Shown: positions 21,246 through 32,799 of the stretch, in pieces | Layout: every line of letters begins with the position of its first letter | Numbering within the stretch: the stretch's first letter is position 1 | Source of the DNA: Candidatus Zixiibacteriota bacterium | Lineage (GTDB): Bacteria > RBG-13-66-14 > B26-G2 > WVWN01 | Reading direction: 5' to 3' | Assembly: GCA_030613505.1 (NCBI GenBank) | Contig: JAUWLW010000016.1 | Location: 1 to 57,526, forward strand | Length of the DNA stretch: 57,526 nt | Made by a program: the position numbers and the translations under genes | The notes under the pieces: generated by a model | The model's input: the letters and a program-made list of their open reading frames with translations, nothing else | What the model was told of the DNA's origin: nothing | Databases searched by the model: none

Positions 21246-21551
21246 CTAGCCGCTCTTCTGGCCTGCGCCCCTCTGGCCGGCGCCTTTCTGACCCGCGCCG
21301 CTTTGACCCGCGCCGCTCTGACCCGCGCCCTTTTGGCCCGCGCCCTTTTGGCCCGCGCCCTTGGCGCGCCGGTCGGCGAGCAACTCGCCCCCCACGCCCA
21401 CGTTCTCGGCCTGGTTCTCCCGGATTAAAACGATAAAAGCTTCCGTCGGTATATCCTCGTACACGGCCATGGCCGCTTTGGTAAGCCCTTCCACGAGGTC
21501 GCGTTTCTTTTCGACCGGGACGGGCGGCCCTTCCACCGTTATCGTCGGCAT
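21246..21551 (-). CDS. 4-oxalocrotonate tautomerase-family protein with GAGQ-repeat tail
   Basis: 101 residues. Tautomerases of this family use an N-terminal Pro exposed by Met removal; starting at the ATG at 21551 gives MPTITVEGPPV, and GAGGAG lies 8 bases before it. The ATG at 21557 is only 2 bases from that site and would bury the Pro, so it is rejected. Residues 1-62 are a normal 4-OT subunit (KKRDLVEGLTKAAMAVY, FIVLIRENQAENVGVGG). The remainder is seven copies of GAGQ[K/S/R], low-complexity and basic. The fold normally forms hexamers or dimers; a flexible cationic tail on each subunit is unusual. Confidence 0.85.
   Translation of the reverse strand: MPTITVEGPPVPVEKKRDLVEGLTKAAMAVYEDIPTEAFIVLIRENQAENVGVGGELLADRRAKGAGQKGAGQKGAGQSGAGQSGAGQKGAGQRGAGQKSG
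21255..21359 (-). repeat. Seven tandem 15-base units encoding GAGQ[KSR]
   Basis: Units of 15 bases at 21255, 21270, 21285, 21300, 21315, 21330 and 21345; the last two are identical. They are in frame inside the tautomerase gene. Such arrays change length by slippage. Confidence 0.9.
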
Positions 21552-21605
21552 ACGCATAGCTCCTCTCTGTCGAATTACATTAAAACCTCAACCTTGGTTC
21601 GCACG

Positions 21606-22580
21606 TCAGCGCCGGTCGCGGGCGATGCGCTCCCGCAGCTCGGCTATACGCCGCTCGGTGCTCTCCTTGCCCCGGCGGGCGTAGCTGCGCTTCAGGAAGG
21701 CCAGCTTGACGAGGCGGTTGTACATCCGCCGAACTCGCAAGAAGCCGCCGAGGTCGAAGGCAAACAGGAACCTGAGCTCCCAACCCAGGCGGCCGAACCA
21801 CTTCGAAACCTGGCGATATTCGCGTTCGCCGATGGTCCCCGAAAGGACCTCCGCGCGCAGTTCCTTCTTGATCCAGTGCCACTCCGTAAACCACACGACG
21901 ACCACGACCAGAAACAGGCCCAACACGCCGCCCCAGTGCACCAGGAACGACACCACGACGCCGGCTTCGCCGCCTATGCTCACCAGCGTGTTGTGCAGGA
22001 AATGCGCCCCCACCGCGGCGCCGAAGAAGAAGAGCACCGCGATGCCGCCCAGCCAACAACTCCGAACCACTTTGGCGATGCCGAAGCCGAGGCCCGTCAG
22101 CGCGGTGAAGAAGGCGTGGTTGAGGCCGAAGACGAATACCCGCAGCACGAAGACGAAACTCATGGCCTCGACGCCCCCCTCCGCCCCGGCGCCGAAGAGG
22201 TATAATATATCCTCGACCCAGGCGAAGCCCACGCCCACCAGCGCGCCGTATATGATGCCGTCCAGGATGTCGTCGAAGTGGTGCCGCAACGCGGCGAAGA
22301 CGAAGAGCAACGCCAGCGCTTTCGCGAACTCCTCCACTACCGGCGCCACGACGGTGCTCATTAAGACGTCCGCGGCCCAGGCGTCCACCAGGTGCGGGAG
22401 CGGCAGGCCGAAGACAATCTCGACTATCAACGAGATTATCACCGCCGGCACCGCGCCCCATAAAAAGACCAGCCCCAAAAGCCACACCGGGTCTTTCTCG
22501 AACCGGTCCAGGAACCATATCAATATCAAGCTGGCTACGGTCGTCACCGTTACCGCCAGCGTCGCCGCCAGGTACTCCAA
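21606..22580 (-). CDS. PrsW-family intramembrane metalloprotease
   Basis: 324 residues with about eight hydrophobic segments. All motifs of the PrsW/CPBP-related family are visible: EEFAK (83-87, the EExxK motif), FAWVED (119-124), NHAFF (154-158) and HFLHN (193-197), the Glu/His set expected to hold the catalytic metal in the membrane. The C-terminal 90 residues are soluble and Arg-rich. PrsW cleaves anti-sigma factors in Bacillus, but family members have many roles, so the target here is unknown. The start is a TTG with GGAGAG 6 bases upstream. It is divergent from the sugar transferase gene at 22732. Confidence 0.88.
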   Translation of the reverse strand: MEYLAATLAVTVTTVASLILIWFLDRFEKDPVWLLGLVFLWGAVPAVIISLIVEIVFGLPLPHLVDAWAADVLMSTVVAPVVEEFAKALALLFVFAALRHHFDDILDGIIYGALVGVGFAWVEDILYLFGAGAEGGVEAMSFVFVLRVFVFGLNHAFFTALTGLGFGIAKVVRSCWLGGIAVLFFFGAAVGAHFLHNTLVSIGGEAGVVVSFLVHWGGVLGLFLVVVVVWFTEWHWIKKELRAEVLSGTIGEREYRQVSKWFGRLGWELRFLFAFDLGGFLRVRRMYNRLVKLAFLKRSYARRGKESTERRIAELRERIARDRR

Positions 22581-22688
22581 GTCGCACTCTCCCGTTGAAA
22601 GGCTATCGCCGTCGCCGACCTTTACCGCTTCATAATAGGGTAACCGGGCGACGCAGACAAGGGAAATATCGGCCCCCCGACATTACCC

Positions 22689-22717
22689 TTGCGCCGCGCC
22701 GCCGGGGCGTTTATAAT
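22689..22717 (+). promoter_or_regulatory. Promoter of the sugar transferase-fmt group
   Basis: TTGCGC (22689-22694) and TATAAT (22712-22717) with a 17-base spacer. The GTG at 22732 is 14 bases past the -10 box, the same distance as at maf. Confidence 0.65.
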
Positions 22718-22731
22718 CCGGCGAGTGGGCC

Positions 22732-23661
22732 GTGAACGTTTATTCGGCGGGCTCGAGTATGAACGAATCCGTAATTATAATGGGGACGGGCGAGGAGGCC
22801 CGCCGCCTGGCCCGAGACGTCGAGAAAGGCGCCGCGCCGCCGCTTTCCTTGTGCGACTTCGCCGCCGACGCGCAGGCGCTGGCCGAGCTGCTGCCGCGCC
22901 TCGAGGACGTCGCCGTCGTGGTGGCCGAAGCGCCCTCCAAAGACGAGGCGTTGGAGGCGGTGGCCGCGGCGTGGGAGGCGGGCGCGCCGGCGTACGTCGC
23001 CGCGGACATCCTGGCCGAACTCGCGCCCGTCGCCGGCACGGTGGCCATAGCCGGACGAGAGTTCGTGCCGTTCCCCGGCGTCCGCCGGGGCCCGGTGCGC
23101 GGCCTTACGAAGTGGCTCATGGACAAGCTCGTGGCCGCGGCGTTCATTATAATCCTCACGCCCGTCTGGCTGCCGATGTTCGTCGCCGTCAAGCTCGACT
23201 CGCGGGGGCCGATAATATTCCGCCAGAAGCGCGTCACCCGAGGCCGCCGCGAGTTCAACATGTACAAGTTCCGGACGATGTTCGCCTCCGTTCCCAAGTA
23301 CCAGCAGTCGCCCCCCGGGAGCGACGACATCCGCGTCACGCGCGCGGGTCGCCTGCTGCGCAAGCTCGGCCTGGACGAGACGGCCCAGCTCATCAACGTC
23401 ATAAAGGGCCAGATGAGCCTGGTGGGGCCGCGGCCCGAGATGGCGCGCGAGGCCGCGGAATACGAGCCCTGGCAGAACTTCCGCCTGAGCGTCAAACCCG
23501 GCATCACCGGCCTGTGGCAAATAGCGGGCCGCGCCGACCGCGCCATCCGCGAGAGCCTGGAGTTCGACTTCTACTACATCGCCAACCAAACGCTCGCGAT
23601 GGACGGGAGGATATTCCGCAAGACCGTCCCCATCCTCTTCGGCAAGGGGGGCAGCCACTGA
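22732..23661 (+). CDS. Polyprenyl-phosphate sugar-1-phosphate transferase (bacterial sugar transferase)
   Basis: 309 residues. Residues 131-153 form one membrane helix, followed by the catalytic domain: KFRTM (179-183), the LDE region (214-216), SLVGPRPE (229-236) and KPGITGLWQ (255-263). These enzymes move a sugar phosphate from a nucleotide sugar to undecaprenyl phosphate, the first step of a capsule, O-antigen or exopolysaccharide. The usual four-helix N-terminal part is missing; instead there is a ~115-residue soluble domain starting SVIIMGTG, like the nucleotide-binding half of the CoA-binding region. Start: GTG at 22732 fits the near-leaderless promoter; an in-frame ATG at 22759 is the alternative. 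Confidence 0.9.
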   Translation: MNVYSAGSSMNESVIIMGTGEEARRLARDVEKGAAPPLSLCDFAADAQALAELLPRLEDVAVVVAEAPSKDEALEAVAAAWEAGAPAYVAADILAELAPVAGTVAIAGREFVPFPGVRRGPVRGLTKWLMDKLVAAAFIIILTPVWLPMFVAVKLDSRGPIIFRQKRVTRGRREFNMYKFRTMFASVPKYQQSPPGSDDIRVTRAGRLLRKLGLDETAQLINVIKGQMSLVGPRPEMAREAAEYEPWQNFRLSVKPGITGLWQIAGRADRAIRESLEFDFYYIANQTLAMDGRIFRKTVPILFGKGGSH

Positions 23662-23662
23662 G

Positions 23663-24619
23663 ATGCGCGTAATTGCCGTAGGCACGCCGGCTTTCGCGCT
23701 GCCCACCTTCGACGCCCTCCACCAGGCGCCCGACGTCGAAATAGCGCAGGTCATAACCAAGGCCGAGCGACCCGGCGGCCGAGGCTTGAAGCCCATATAC
23801 CCGCCGGTGTACGAGTGGGCCCGGGATAAGGGGCTGCCGGTGGTCCAACTGGAGAAACTCGCACGCGCCTACGACGCCGGCGCGAGCGAGGTAGACGTAA
23901 GCGTGGACGCCGTCGTAGTAGTTGCGTCGGCCTTCTTCGTCCCGGCGTGGCTGGGCGAGCCGCAACCGGAGGGCCTCGTAAAATACGGCGCCGTCAACCT
24001 CCATCCCTCGTTGTTGCCCGAGCTTCGCGGCCCGGCGCCCGTCAATTGGGCCATAATCGAAGGGTACGCCGAAACGGGCGTGACCACCATCAGCCTCGTC
24101 GACGAGCTCGACGCCGGCGACGTCCTGCTGCAAGAACGGCTGGCCGTCGACGCCGGCGAGACGGCCGGTTCGTTGGCCGAGAAGCTGGCGCAGCTCGGCG
24201 CGCGCGTCGTCCTGGACACCCTGCGCGGTTTGGCTCGAGGCGAAATACAACCCGCGCCGCAGGACCCGGGCCGGGCGAAAATTCTGTATAGGCCGAAGAT
24301 AACCGCGGACATCCGGGCGGTCGACTGGTTCCAGGCCGCGGCGAAGCTCGATTGCCGAGTCCGCGGCCTCTACCCCGACGCGCCGGCGCGGGCGTCGCTG
24401 GCCGGCGAACTCGTGCAAATCCTGGAGGCGGAGCCGGCAGAAGGCCCGGCCGACGCGGCGCCGGGTACGATTACGGCGTTGGACGAGGCCGGCGTCGTCG
24501 CCGCCTGCGGCGAGGGCGCGCTCAAGCTCACGCGGGTGAAACCGGCCGGCCGCGGCGAGATGACGGCGCACGCCTTCGCCATCGGCCGGCGGCTGGCCCC
24601 GGGCGACCGCTTCGACTAG
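23663..24619 (+). CDS. fmt: Methionyl-tRNA formyltransferase
   Basis: 318 residues, normal length. Catalytic residues Asn112, His114 and Asp150 are seen in VNLHPSLLPELRGPAPVNWA and VDELDAGDVL. The C-terminal OB-like domain follows from about 210. It formylates Met-tRNA(fMet) for translation initiation using 10-formyl-THF. The ATG comes one base after the stop of the sugar transferase, so it is probably in that transcript. def and priA, frequent neighbours, are not adjacent. The segment GLYPDAPAR replaces the common ALNPWPGA turn of the C-terminal domain. Confidence 0.94.
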   Translation: MRVIAVGTPAFALPTFDALHQAPDVEIAQVITKAERPGGRGLKPIYPPVYEWARDKGLPVVQLEKLARAYDAGASEVDVSVDAVVVVASAFFVPAWLGEPQPEGLVKYGAVNLHPSLLPELRGPAPVNWAIIEGYAETGVTTISLVDELDAGDVLLQERLAVDAGETAGSLAEKLAQLGARVVLDTLRGLARGEIQPAPQDPGRAKILYRPKITADIRAVDWFQAAAKLDCRVRGLYPDAPARASLAGELVQILEAEPAEGPADAAPGTITALDEAGVVAACGEGALKLTRVKPAGRGEMTAHAFAIGRRLAPGDRFD

Positions 24620-24637
24620 CCGTTAACCGCTGCACTC

Positions 24638-26422
24638 GTGAACCGAAAGAATTTTAAATTGTACTTATGGGGCGGCGCGTTCGTCGCCGTCTTCGCGCTC
24701 AGCCACACGGCGTACCTCTCCGACGTCTTCACCGTGTTCGACGGGGGGCGGGGCGCCGGCTTCATGCTGGGCGCGCCCGGGCAGACGCCGGCGCCGCCGT
24801 CGTGGGTATTCCGTTACGGGTGGCTTATGGCCGCGGCGCTGTGCTTCGCGCCGGCCGCCGCGCCGCTGGGCCGCGCGGCGCTACGGTTCGCCGCGTACTG
24901 CCGCCGCGAGCTGGGCGACTGGTGGGTGGCCGGGATATTGGGCGTGGCGGCGGCGGTGGCCGCGGCGTGCTTCGCGTACCTCTCGCTGGGGGGCGAGGGC
25001 CACACCTGGGAGGAACGCGAATACGAATTCCAGGCCCGGACCTTCGCCGCCGGCAGCGTCACGGTGCAGGCGCCGGCAACCGACGAGTACGTCGCCGACG
25101 AGGGCAACTCGGCGAACTTCCTGGTGGGACCCAACGAGGCCGTGCGCGACGGCAAGTGGTTCACTATCTTCGTCCCGGCGTGGCCGTTGCTGCTCGCCGC
25201 CGGGACGGCGCTCGGGAAGCCGTGGCTCGTTAACCCGATTATCGCGTTCTTCACCGCCCTCGCGTTGTACGGCTACGGCCGGCGCGTCGTGGGGGCGGAC
25301 GCGGCGCTGGTAGGCATCTCGCTGTACGCCGTCTCGCCGTTCGCGGCCTTCAACAACGCGTCGCTCTTCGCCGAGCCCGCGTTCCTGTTGTTCTTGATAC
25401 TTTTCCTGTGGGCCTTCGACGCGGCGCGCGAGCCGGGAAAGTCGCCTTGCATGGCCGTCGCCGGCGCGCTGCTGGTCGTCGCCTTCGCCGTCCGCGACTA
25501 CGCCGCCCTGGCAGCGCTGCCCGCGGTAGCGCTGCTGTTTTATGACGTAGCGCGCAAGAAAACGAGCGGATACGCGCTCTCTTATTTCGTATTGGGCGTC
25601 GCCCTGGCCGCGGCGCCGCTGCTGTATTACAACTACGCCACGAGCGGCGCGCCGCTCACCTTCCCGCGCTCGTACGCGCTGCACACGCGCTTCGGCATCT
25701 CGCTGCCGTTCCTGTCGCCGTACCTGATATACTTCACGACGCGGCGGCTGTGGGTATTCGCGACGGACCTCATGGGCTGGCCGCTGATATCGTTCGTGCC
25801 GGCCTTGGTCCCCCTCTTGTTGAAAAAAATCCCGCCCCGCGCGCGGCTGGCGTACGTCGTAGGCGCGGCGACGCTGCTCCTCTACGTACTACCGTACGCC
25901 GAGGGTATACATTACGGCGCGCGCTTCTACTACGGCGCGCTCCCGGCGGCGGTCCTGGGCGGCGGCCTGGGCCTGACGCTCCTCCCGTCGTGGTTAAAAA
26001 GGAAATGGAATTTCGCCCGGGGCACGGCCGCGGCGGCTACCCTACTCGCCGTCGCCGTCGCGACGGTCCCGTACGTCGTCGCGCTCGAGCCCGGCTACCG
26101 CGACTCCTGGGCCTTCCGGGACGGAAAACGCCCCTGGGTCTCGCACCGGCTCGAGTGGGCGCTCGAGGAGTGGAACGTAAAAGAGGCGATAATCTTCGTC
26201 GCGCCCGAGGAACGCTGCGCCGGCCCGCCCCCCAACGACGCCGCGCTTAAGAACCGCATCATATACGCCCACGACCGCGGCCCGCGCAACGCCGTCTTCG
26301 CCGCGCTCTTCATGCCGCGTCCGTACCTGCTGTGCGACTACCGCGAATTCGAAGAGACCGGCGTCATCCGCGTGCTCGAGCTCGAGCCCGACCGCGACGC
26401 CGCCGAAAGGAGCACGGAATGA
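24638..26422 (+). CDS. Multi-pass membrane protein, GT-C/ArnT-like glycosyltransferase candidate
   Basis: 594 residues with roughly twelve hydrophobic segments and a soluble C-terminal part from about 500. The large first periplasmic loop between helices 3 and 4 holds HTWEEREYEFQAR and, later, FVPAWPLLLAAG, positions where GT-C enzymes carry their Asp/Glu metal site. The general build is that of GT39/GT83-type lipid-linked sugar transferases, but no family signature is exact. GTG start 18 bases after fmt. Its stop overlaps the next gene (ATGA). Donor and acceptor unknown. Confidence 0.65.
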   Translation: MNRKNFKLYLWGGAFVAVFALSHTAYLSDVFTVFDGGRGAGFMLGAPGQTPAPPSWVFRYGWLMAAALCFAPAAAPLGRAALRFAAYCRRELGDWWVAGILGVAAAVAAACFAYLSLGGEGHTWEEREYEFQARTFAAGSVTVQAPATDEYVADEGNSANFLVGPNEAVRDGKWFTIFVPAWPLLLAAGTALGKPWLVNPIIAFFTALALYGYGRRVVGADAALVGISLYAVSPFAAFNNASLFAEPAFLLFLILFLWAFDAAREPGKSPCMAVAGALLVVAFAVRDYAALAALPAVALLFYDVARKKTSGYALSYFVLGVALAAAPLLYYNYATSGAPLTFPRSYALHTRFGISLPFLSPYLIYFTTRRLWVFATDLMGWPLISFVPALVPLLLKKIPPRARLAYVVGAATLLLYVLPYAEGIHYGARFYYGALPAAVLGGGLGLTLLPSWLKRKWNFARGTAAAATLLAVAVATVPYVVALEPGYRDSWAFRDGKRPWVSHRLEWALEEWNVKEAIIFVAPEERCAGPPPNDAALKNRIIYAHDRGPRNAVFAALFMPRPYLLCDYREFEETGVIRVLELEPDRDAAERSTE

Positions 26423-26973
26423 TACTTCACCACGGTTGCGGCCCGGAGTTCACCGAGGCCACGGTTAAGGCCGCGGTCGACGCCTGCCGCGAACGTAAAA
26501 TCAAGCATCTCGTCGTCGCCTCCACCACCGGCGCCACCGCCCGCGCGGCCCACGAGGCCGTAAAGGGCAGCGACGTCCAGCTCGTCGTCGTAACCCACAA
26601 CACCGGCTTCGGCGAAGAAGGCCAACAGAAATTCCCCGCCGACCTTCGCGCCGAGTTGGAGGCGGAGGGTACGCGGGTCCTCACCGGAGCGATGGTCTTT
26701 CGGAGCCTGGGCCGCGCCATCCGCGACAAGACGGGCGGCGACCAGGAGACGCTGGTGGCCTCGGCCCTCCGCGTCCTGGGCGAGGGGACGAAGGTATGCG
26801 CCGAAATAGCGATGATGGCGGCGGACGCCGGCCTGGTTCCTCCCGAAGACGTGGTATGCGTCGCCGGGACCGGTCGCGGCGCCGACACCGCCGCCGTCGT
26901 CCGCGCCGTCCCGTCGAACAAATTCTTCGACCTCAAAATCCGCTCGTACGTCGCGAAACCGTACGAGTTCTAA
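26419..26973 (+). CDS. Pyruvate kinase C-terminal-domain-like protein
   Basis: 184 residues. TVKAAVDACRERKIKHLVVASTTGATARAAHEAV and the later FRSLGRAIRDKTGGDQ, with a final KFFDLKIRSYVAKP, match the stand-alone pyruvate kinase alpha/beta (allosteric) domain family known from archaea and some bacteria; the kinase barrel is absent. Its role is not established; binding of a phosphorylated effector is likely from the fold. The frame is open further upstream, but that is a shadow of the previous gene; the ATG at 26419 overlaps its stop by four bases (ATGA), so the two genes are coupled. Confidence 0.8.
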   Translation: MILHHGCGPEFTEATVKAAVDACRERKIKHLVVASTTGATARAAHEAVKGSDVQLVVVTHNTGFGEEGQQKFPADLRAELEAEGTRVLTGAMVFRSLGRAIRDKTGGDQETLVASALRVLGEGTKVCAEIAMMAADAGLVPPEDVVCVAGTGRGADTAAVVRAVPSNKFFDLKIRSYVAKPYEF

Positions 26974-27017
26974 TCCTCCGCTTTTCGCCTGGAAGGGCGT
27001 TAGAAATAACCGGCCGT

Positions 27018-27046
27018 TTGAAATGTTCGGCCGATTAATGTATAAT
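27018..27046 (+). promoter_or_regulatory. Promoter of pyrC-pyrB
   Basis: TTGAAA (27018-27023) and TATAAT (27041-27046) with 17-base spacing. The pyrC ATG is at 27054, only 7 bases past the -10 box, so transcription should start at or next to the ATG and give a leaderless mRNA. Confidence 0.8.
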
Positions 27047-27053
27047 CAGCGAA

Positions 27054-28385
27054 ATGGCCACGCCTCCTGACCAAAGACCCATCTTGATCGCCGGAGGCCA
27101 CGTCGTCGACCCGGTCGGCGGTACGGCTGACGAGGATATACTCGTCGATGACGGCGTCGTCGCCGCGCGGGGCGCGGGTCTCGAAGCACCGCCCGGCGCC
27201 GTCGTCGTCGACGCCGCGGGCAAATACGTCTTCCCCGGCCTTATCGACATGCACGTCCACCTCCGCGAGCCCGGCCGGGAGGACAAGGAGACCATCGCCA
27301 CCGGCACGCGGGCCGCGGTCATGGGCGGGTTCACGTCGGTGTGCGCCAAGGCCAACACCTTCCTGGTGATGGACAACCCGGCGGTGGTGGAGTTCGTCTG
27401 CTCGCGCGCGGAGGGCGCCGCGTACGCCCACGTCTTCCCGGTCGGCTCCGTCACCGAAGGGCTGCGGGGCTACGGCAGCCTTTCGGAGATAGGCAGCCTG
27501 AAGGAGGCGGGGGTCGTCGCGCTCTCCGACGACGGCGTGCCGGTGGTGCGGAGCGACGTCATGGTCGCGGCCTTGCGCTACGCCGCCGACTTCGGCCTCC
27601 CCCTCATCGCCCACTCCGAAGACTACGCGCTGTCGGCGGGCGGCGCCGTGACCGAGGGCCCGGTCTCGAGCCGGACCGGCCTGGTCGGCATCCCGCCGGA
27701 GGCCGAGGAGGCGATGGTCGCACGCGACATAACGCTGCTGCGCGAAGCGGGGGGCAAGCTCCACGTGGCGCACGTGAGCGCCGCGGCCTCGTTGGCGCAC
27801 ATCCGGCGCGCCAAGGCCGAGGGGCTGGACGTGACGTGCGAGACCGCCCCCCACTATCTGCTGCTCACCACGGAGGCCGTGACCGGGTTCGACGCCGACG
27901 CCAAGATGAACCCGCCGCTGCGGGACGAAGCGGACCGCCAGGCGATACTGGCCGCCGTCGCGGACGGGACCGTCGACTGCGTCGCCACCGACCACGCGCC
28001 CCACACGCCCGCGGAAAAGGACAAGGAGTTCGCCCGGGCGCCCTTCGGCGTCGCAGGCCTGGAGACGGCGCTCCGTTTGATATATACCTATCTGGTCCTT
28101 CCGGGTATAATTTCGCTCGAGCGTATGGTAGAATTGATGTCGGCCGGTCCGGCGCTGCGGCTGGGGCTCGAAGGCCGGGGTGCGCTGGCGGTCGGCGCTC
28201 GAGGCGACGTCACCGTTTTCGACCCGGCGGCCGAAGACGCGATTAGCGCGGCGTCGTTTTACTCCAAAGGCAAGAACACGCCCTTCGAGGGGTGGGCCGT
28301 GCGGGGCCGGGTGGATACGGTGCTGGTGGACGGCCGGCCCGTAGTGCGGGACGGCCGCCTTATTGAAGCCGCTGAGCTAGCGTAA
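27054..28385 (+). CDS. pyrC: Dihydroorotase, class I
   Basis: 443 residues. Metal ligands: His67 and His69 in DMHVHLREPG, Asp159/Asp160 in LSDDG, His187 (AHSED), His240 (LHVAHVS) and Asp313 in TDHAPH (312-317). It closes carbamoyl-aspartate to dihydroorotate in pyrimidine synthesis. The substrate loop that reads MPNT in most class I enzymes is KANT here (99-102); the Asn is kept. Allantoinase or hydantoinase are alternatives within the superfamily, but pyrB directly downstream (6-base gap) supports dihydroorotase. The start is fixed by the leaderless promoter at 27018. Confidence 0.9.
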   Translation: MATPPDQRPILIAGGHVVDPVGGTADEDILVDDGVVAARGAGLEAPPGAVVVDAAGKYVFPGLIDMHVHLREPGREDKETIATGTRAAVMGGFTSVCAKANTFLVMDNPAVVEFVCSRAEGAAYAHVFPVGSVTEGLRGYGSLSEIGSLKEAGVVALSDDGVPVVRSDVMVAALRYAADFGLPLIAHSEDYALSAGGAVTEGPVSSRTGLVGIPPEAEEAMVARDITLLREAGGKLHVAHVSAAASLAHIRRAKAEGLDVTCETAPHYLLLTTEAVTGFDADAKMNPPLRDEADRQAILAAVADGTVDCVATDHAPHTPAEKDKEFARAPFGVAGLETALRLIYTYLVLPGIISLERMVELMSAGPALRLGLEGRGALAVGARGDVTVFDPAAEDAISAASFYSKGKNTPFEGWAVRGRVDTVLVDGRPVVRDGRLIEAAELA

Positions 28386-28391
28386 GGGGAT

Positions 28392-29501
28392 ATGAAACAC
28401 TTCGTCGATATGTCGCGCCTCTCCAAGCAGAGCCTGACGGCGCTGTTGGAGGTAGCCGAGGAGATGGTGCCGCTCGCGCGCGAGGGCACGGACGTAGCCG
28501 CGGGCAAGATCCTGGCCACCCTCTTCTACGAGCCGTCGACGCGGACGCGGCTCTCGTTCGAGTCGGCGATGCAGCGGTTGGGCGGCCGGGCGCTCGGCTT
28601 CGCCGACGCCGCGGCCTCCTCCGTCGCCAAGGGCGAGTCGCTGGCCGATACCATCCGAACGGTCGACAAGTACGCCGACGTCATCGCCATCCGCCACCCG
28701 ACGGAGGGTGCGGCGCTGGCCTGCTCGTTCTACTCGGAAGTCCCCGTTATAAACGCGGGCGACGGCGGCCACCTCCACCCCACGCAGACGCTGCTCGACC
28801 TGTTGACGATAAAGCGCGAGCTGGGCCGCCTCGACAACCTGAGCGTGGTGCTGGCCGGCGACCTGCGCTACGGGCGGACGGCGAGCTCGCTGGCGCTGGC
28901 GCTGGCGCCGTTCAAGCCGCAGCTGGTGTGCGTCGCGCCGGAGGGGCTCGAGCTACCGCCGCACGTCGCGCGGCGGCTCCGGGCGGAGTTGGGAACGGCG
29001 GTGGAGGAGACGGACGACCTGGCCGCGGCGGCTCGAGGCGCCGACGTCCTCTACGTGACGCGCATCCAGCAGGAGCGCTTCTTCTCCTCGGACGACTACC
29101 TCAAGGTCAAGGGCTCGTACGTGGTGGACGAGAGTATCGTCGAGCGGATGCCCGAGGGTTCGCTGGTGCTGCACCCGCTGCCGCGGGTGGACGAGATCCC
29201 GCCGGAGGTGGACGACGACGTCCGGGCGCGCTACTTCGAACAGATGCGCTACGGCGTGCCGGCGCGGATGGCGCTCATCGCGGTGCTCTTGGGCCTGGTG
29301 GACAAGGATATCCCGTACAAAGAGGTCCGCGGCGAGGAGCTCGACCTTCCCTGCCCCAACCCGCGCTGCGTCACGGCCTCGGAGAAATATTTAAAAAACT
29401 TCTACACGCCGATACTGGATAAGACCGAGTCGCTCTTCGGCGAGCTGGGCGAGGGCAAGCGGTACCGGTGCCTGTATTGCGACTACGAGGTAGTGGTGTA
29501 A
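28392..29501 (+). CDS. pyrB: Aspartate carbamoyltransferase catalytic chain fused to a PyrI-type zinc ribbon
   Basis: 369 residues, about 60 more than a standard PyrB. The catalytic part has STRTR (49-53, carbamoyl-phosphate site), Lys80 from the 80s loop, HPTQ (129-132), GDLRYGRT (156-163) and HPLPR. The C-terminal 55 residues hold CPNPRC (321-326) and CLYC (360-363), the same four-Cys arrangement as the zinc domain of the regulatory chain PyrI. The nucleotide-binding allosteric domain of PyrI is absent, and no separate pyrI is seen. PyrB-PyrI fusions are known (Thermotoga); a zinc domain without the allosteric part is less common. AAGGGGAT precedes the ATG. Confidence 0.92.
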   Translation: MKHFVDMSRLSKQSLTALLEVAEEMVPLAREGTDVAAGKILATLFYEPSTRTRLSFESAMQRLGGRALGFADAAASSVAKGESLADTIRTVDKYADVIAIRHPTEGAALACSFYSEVPVINAGDGGHLHPTQTLLDLLTIKRELGRLDNLSVVLAGDLRYGRTASSLALALAPFKPQLVCVAPEGLELPPHVARRLRAELGTAVEETDDLAAAARGADVLYVTRIQQERFFSSDDYLKVKGSYVVDESIVERMPEGSLVLHPLPRVDEIPPEVDDDVRARYFEQMRYGVPARMALIAVLLGLVDKDIPYKEVRGEELDLPCPNPRCVTASEKYLKNFYTPILDKTESLFGELGEGKRYRCLYCDYEVVV

Positions 29502-29508
29502 TTACTCC

Positions 29509-32700
<3,192 letters not shown>

Positions 32701-32799
32701 CCGCCCCCTGAAGCCATCGAAAATCCCCCCGACAACCGCCCCACGTCTATTTTCGTAGCCGCCGCCTGGGCCGTCGCCGTCCTGGCGCTGGCGCTCCGG

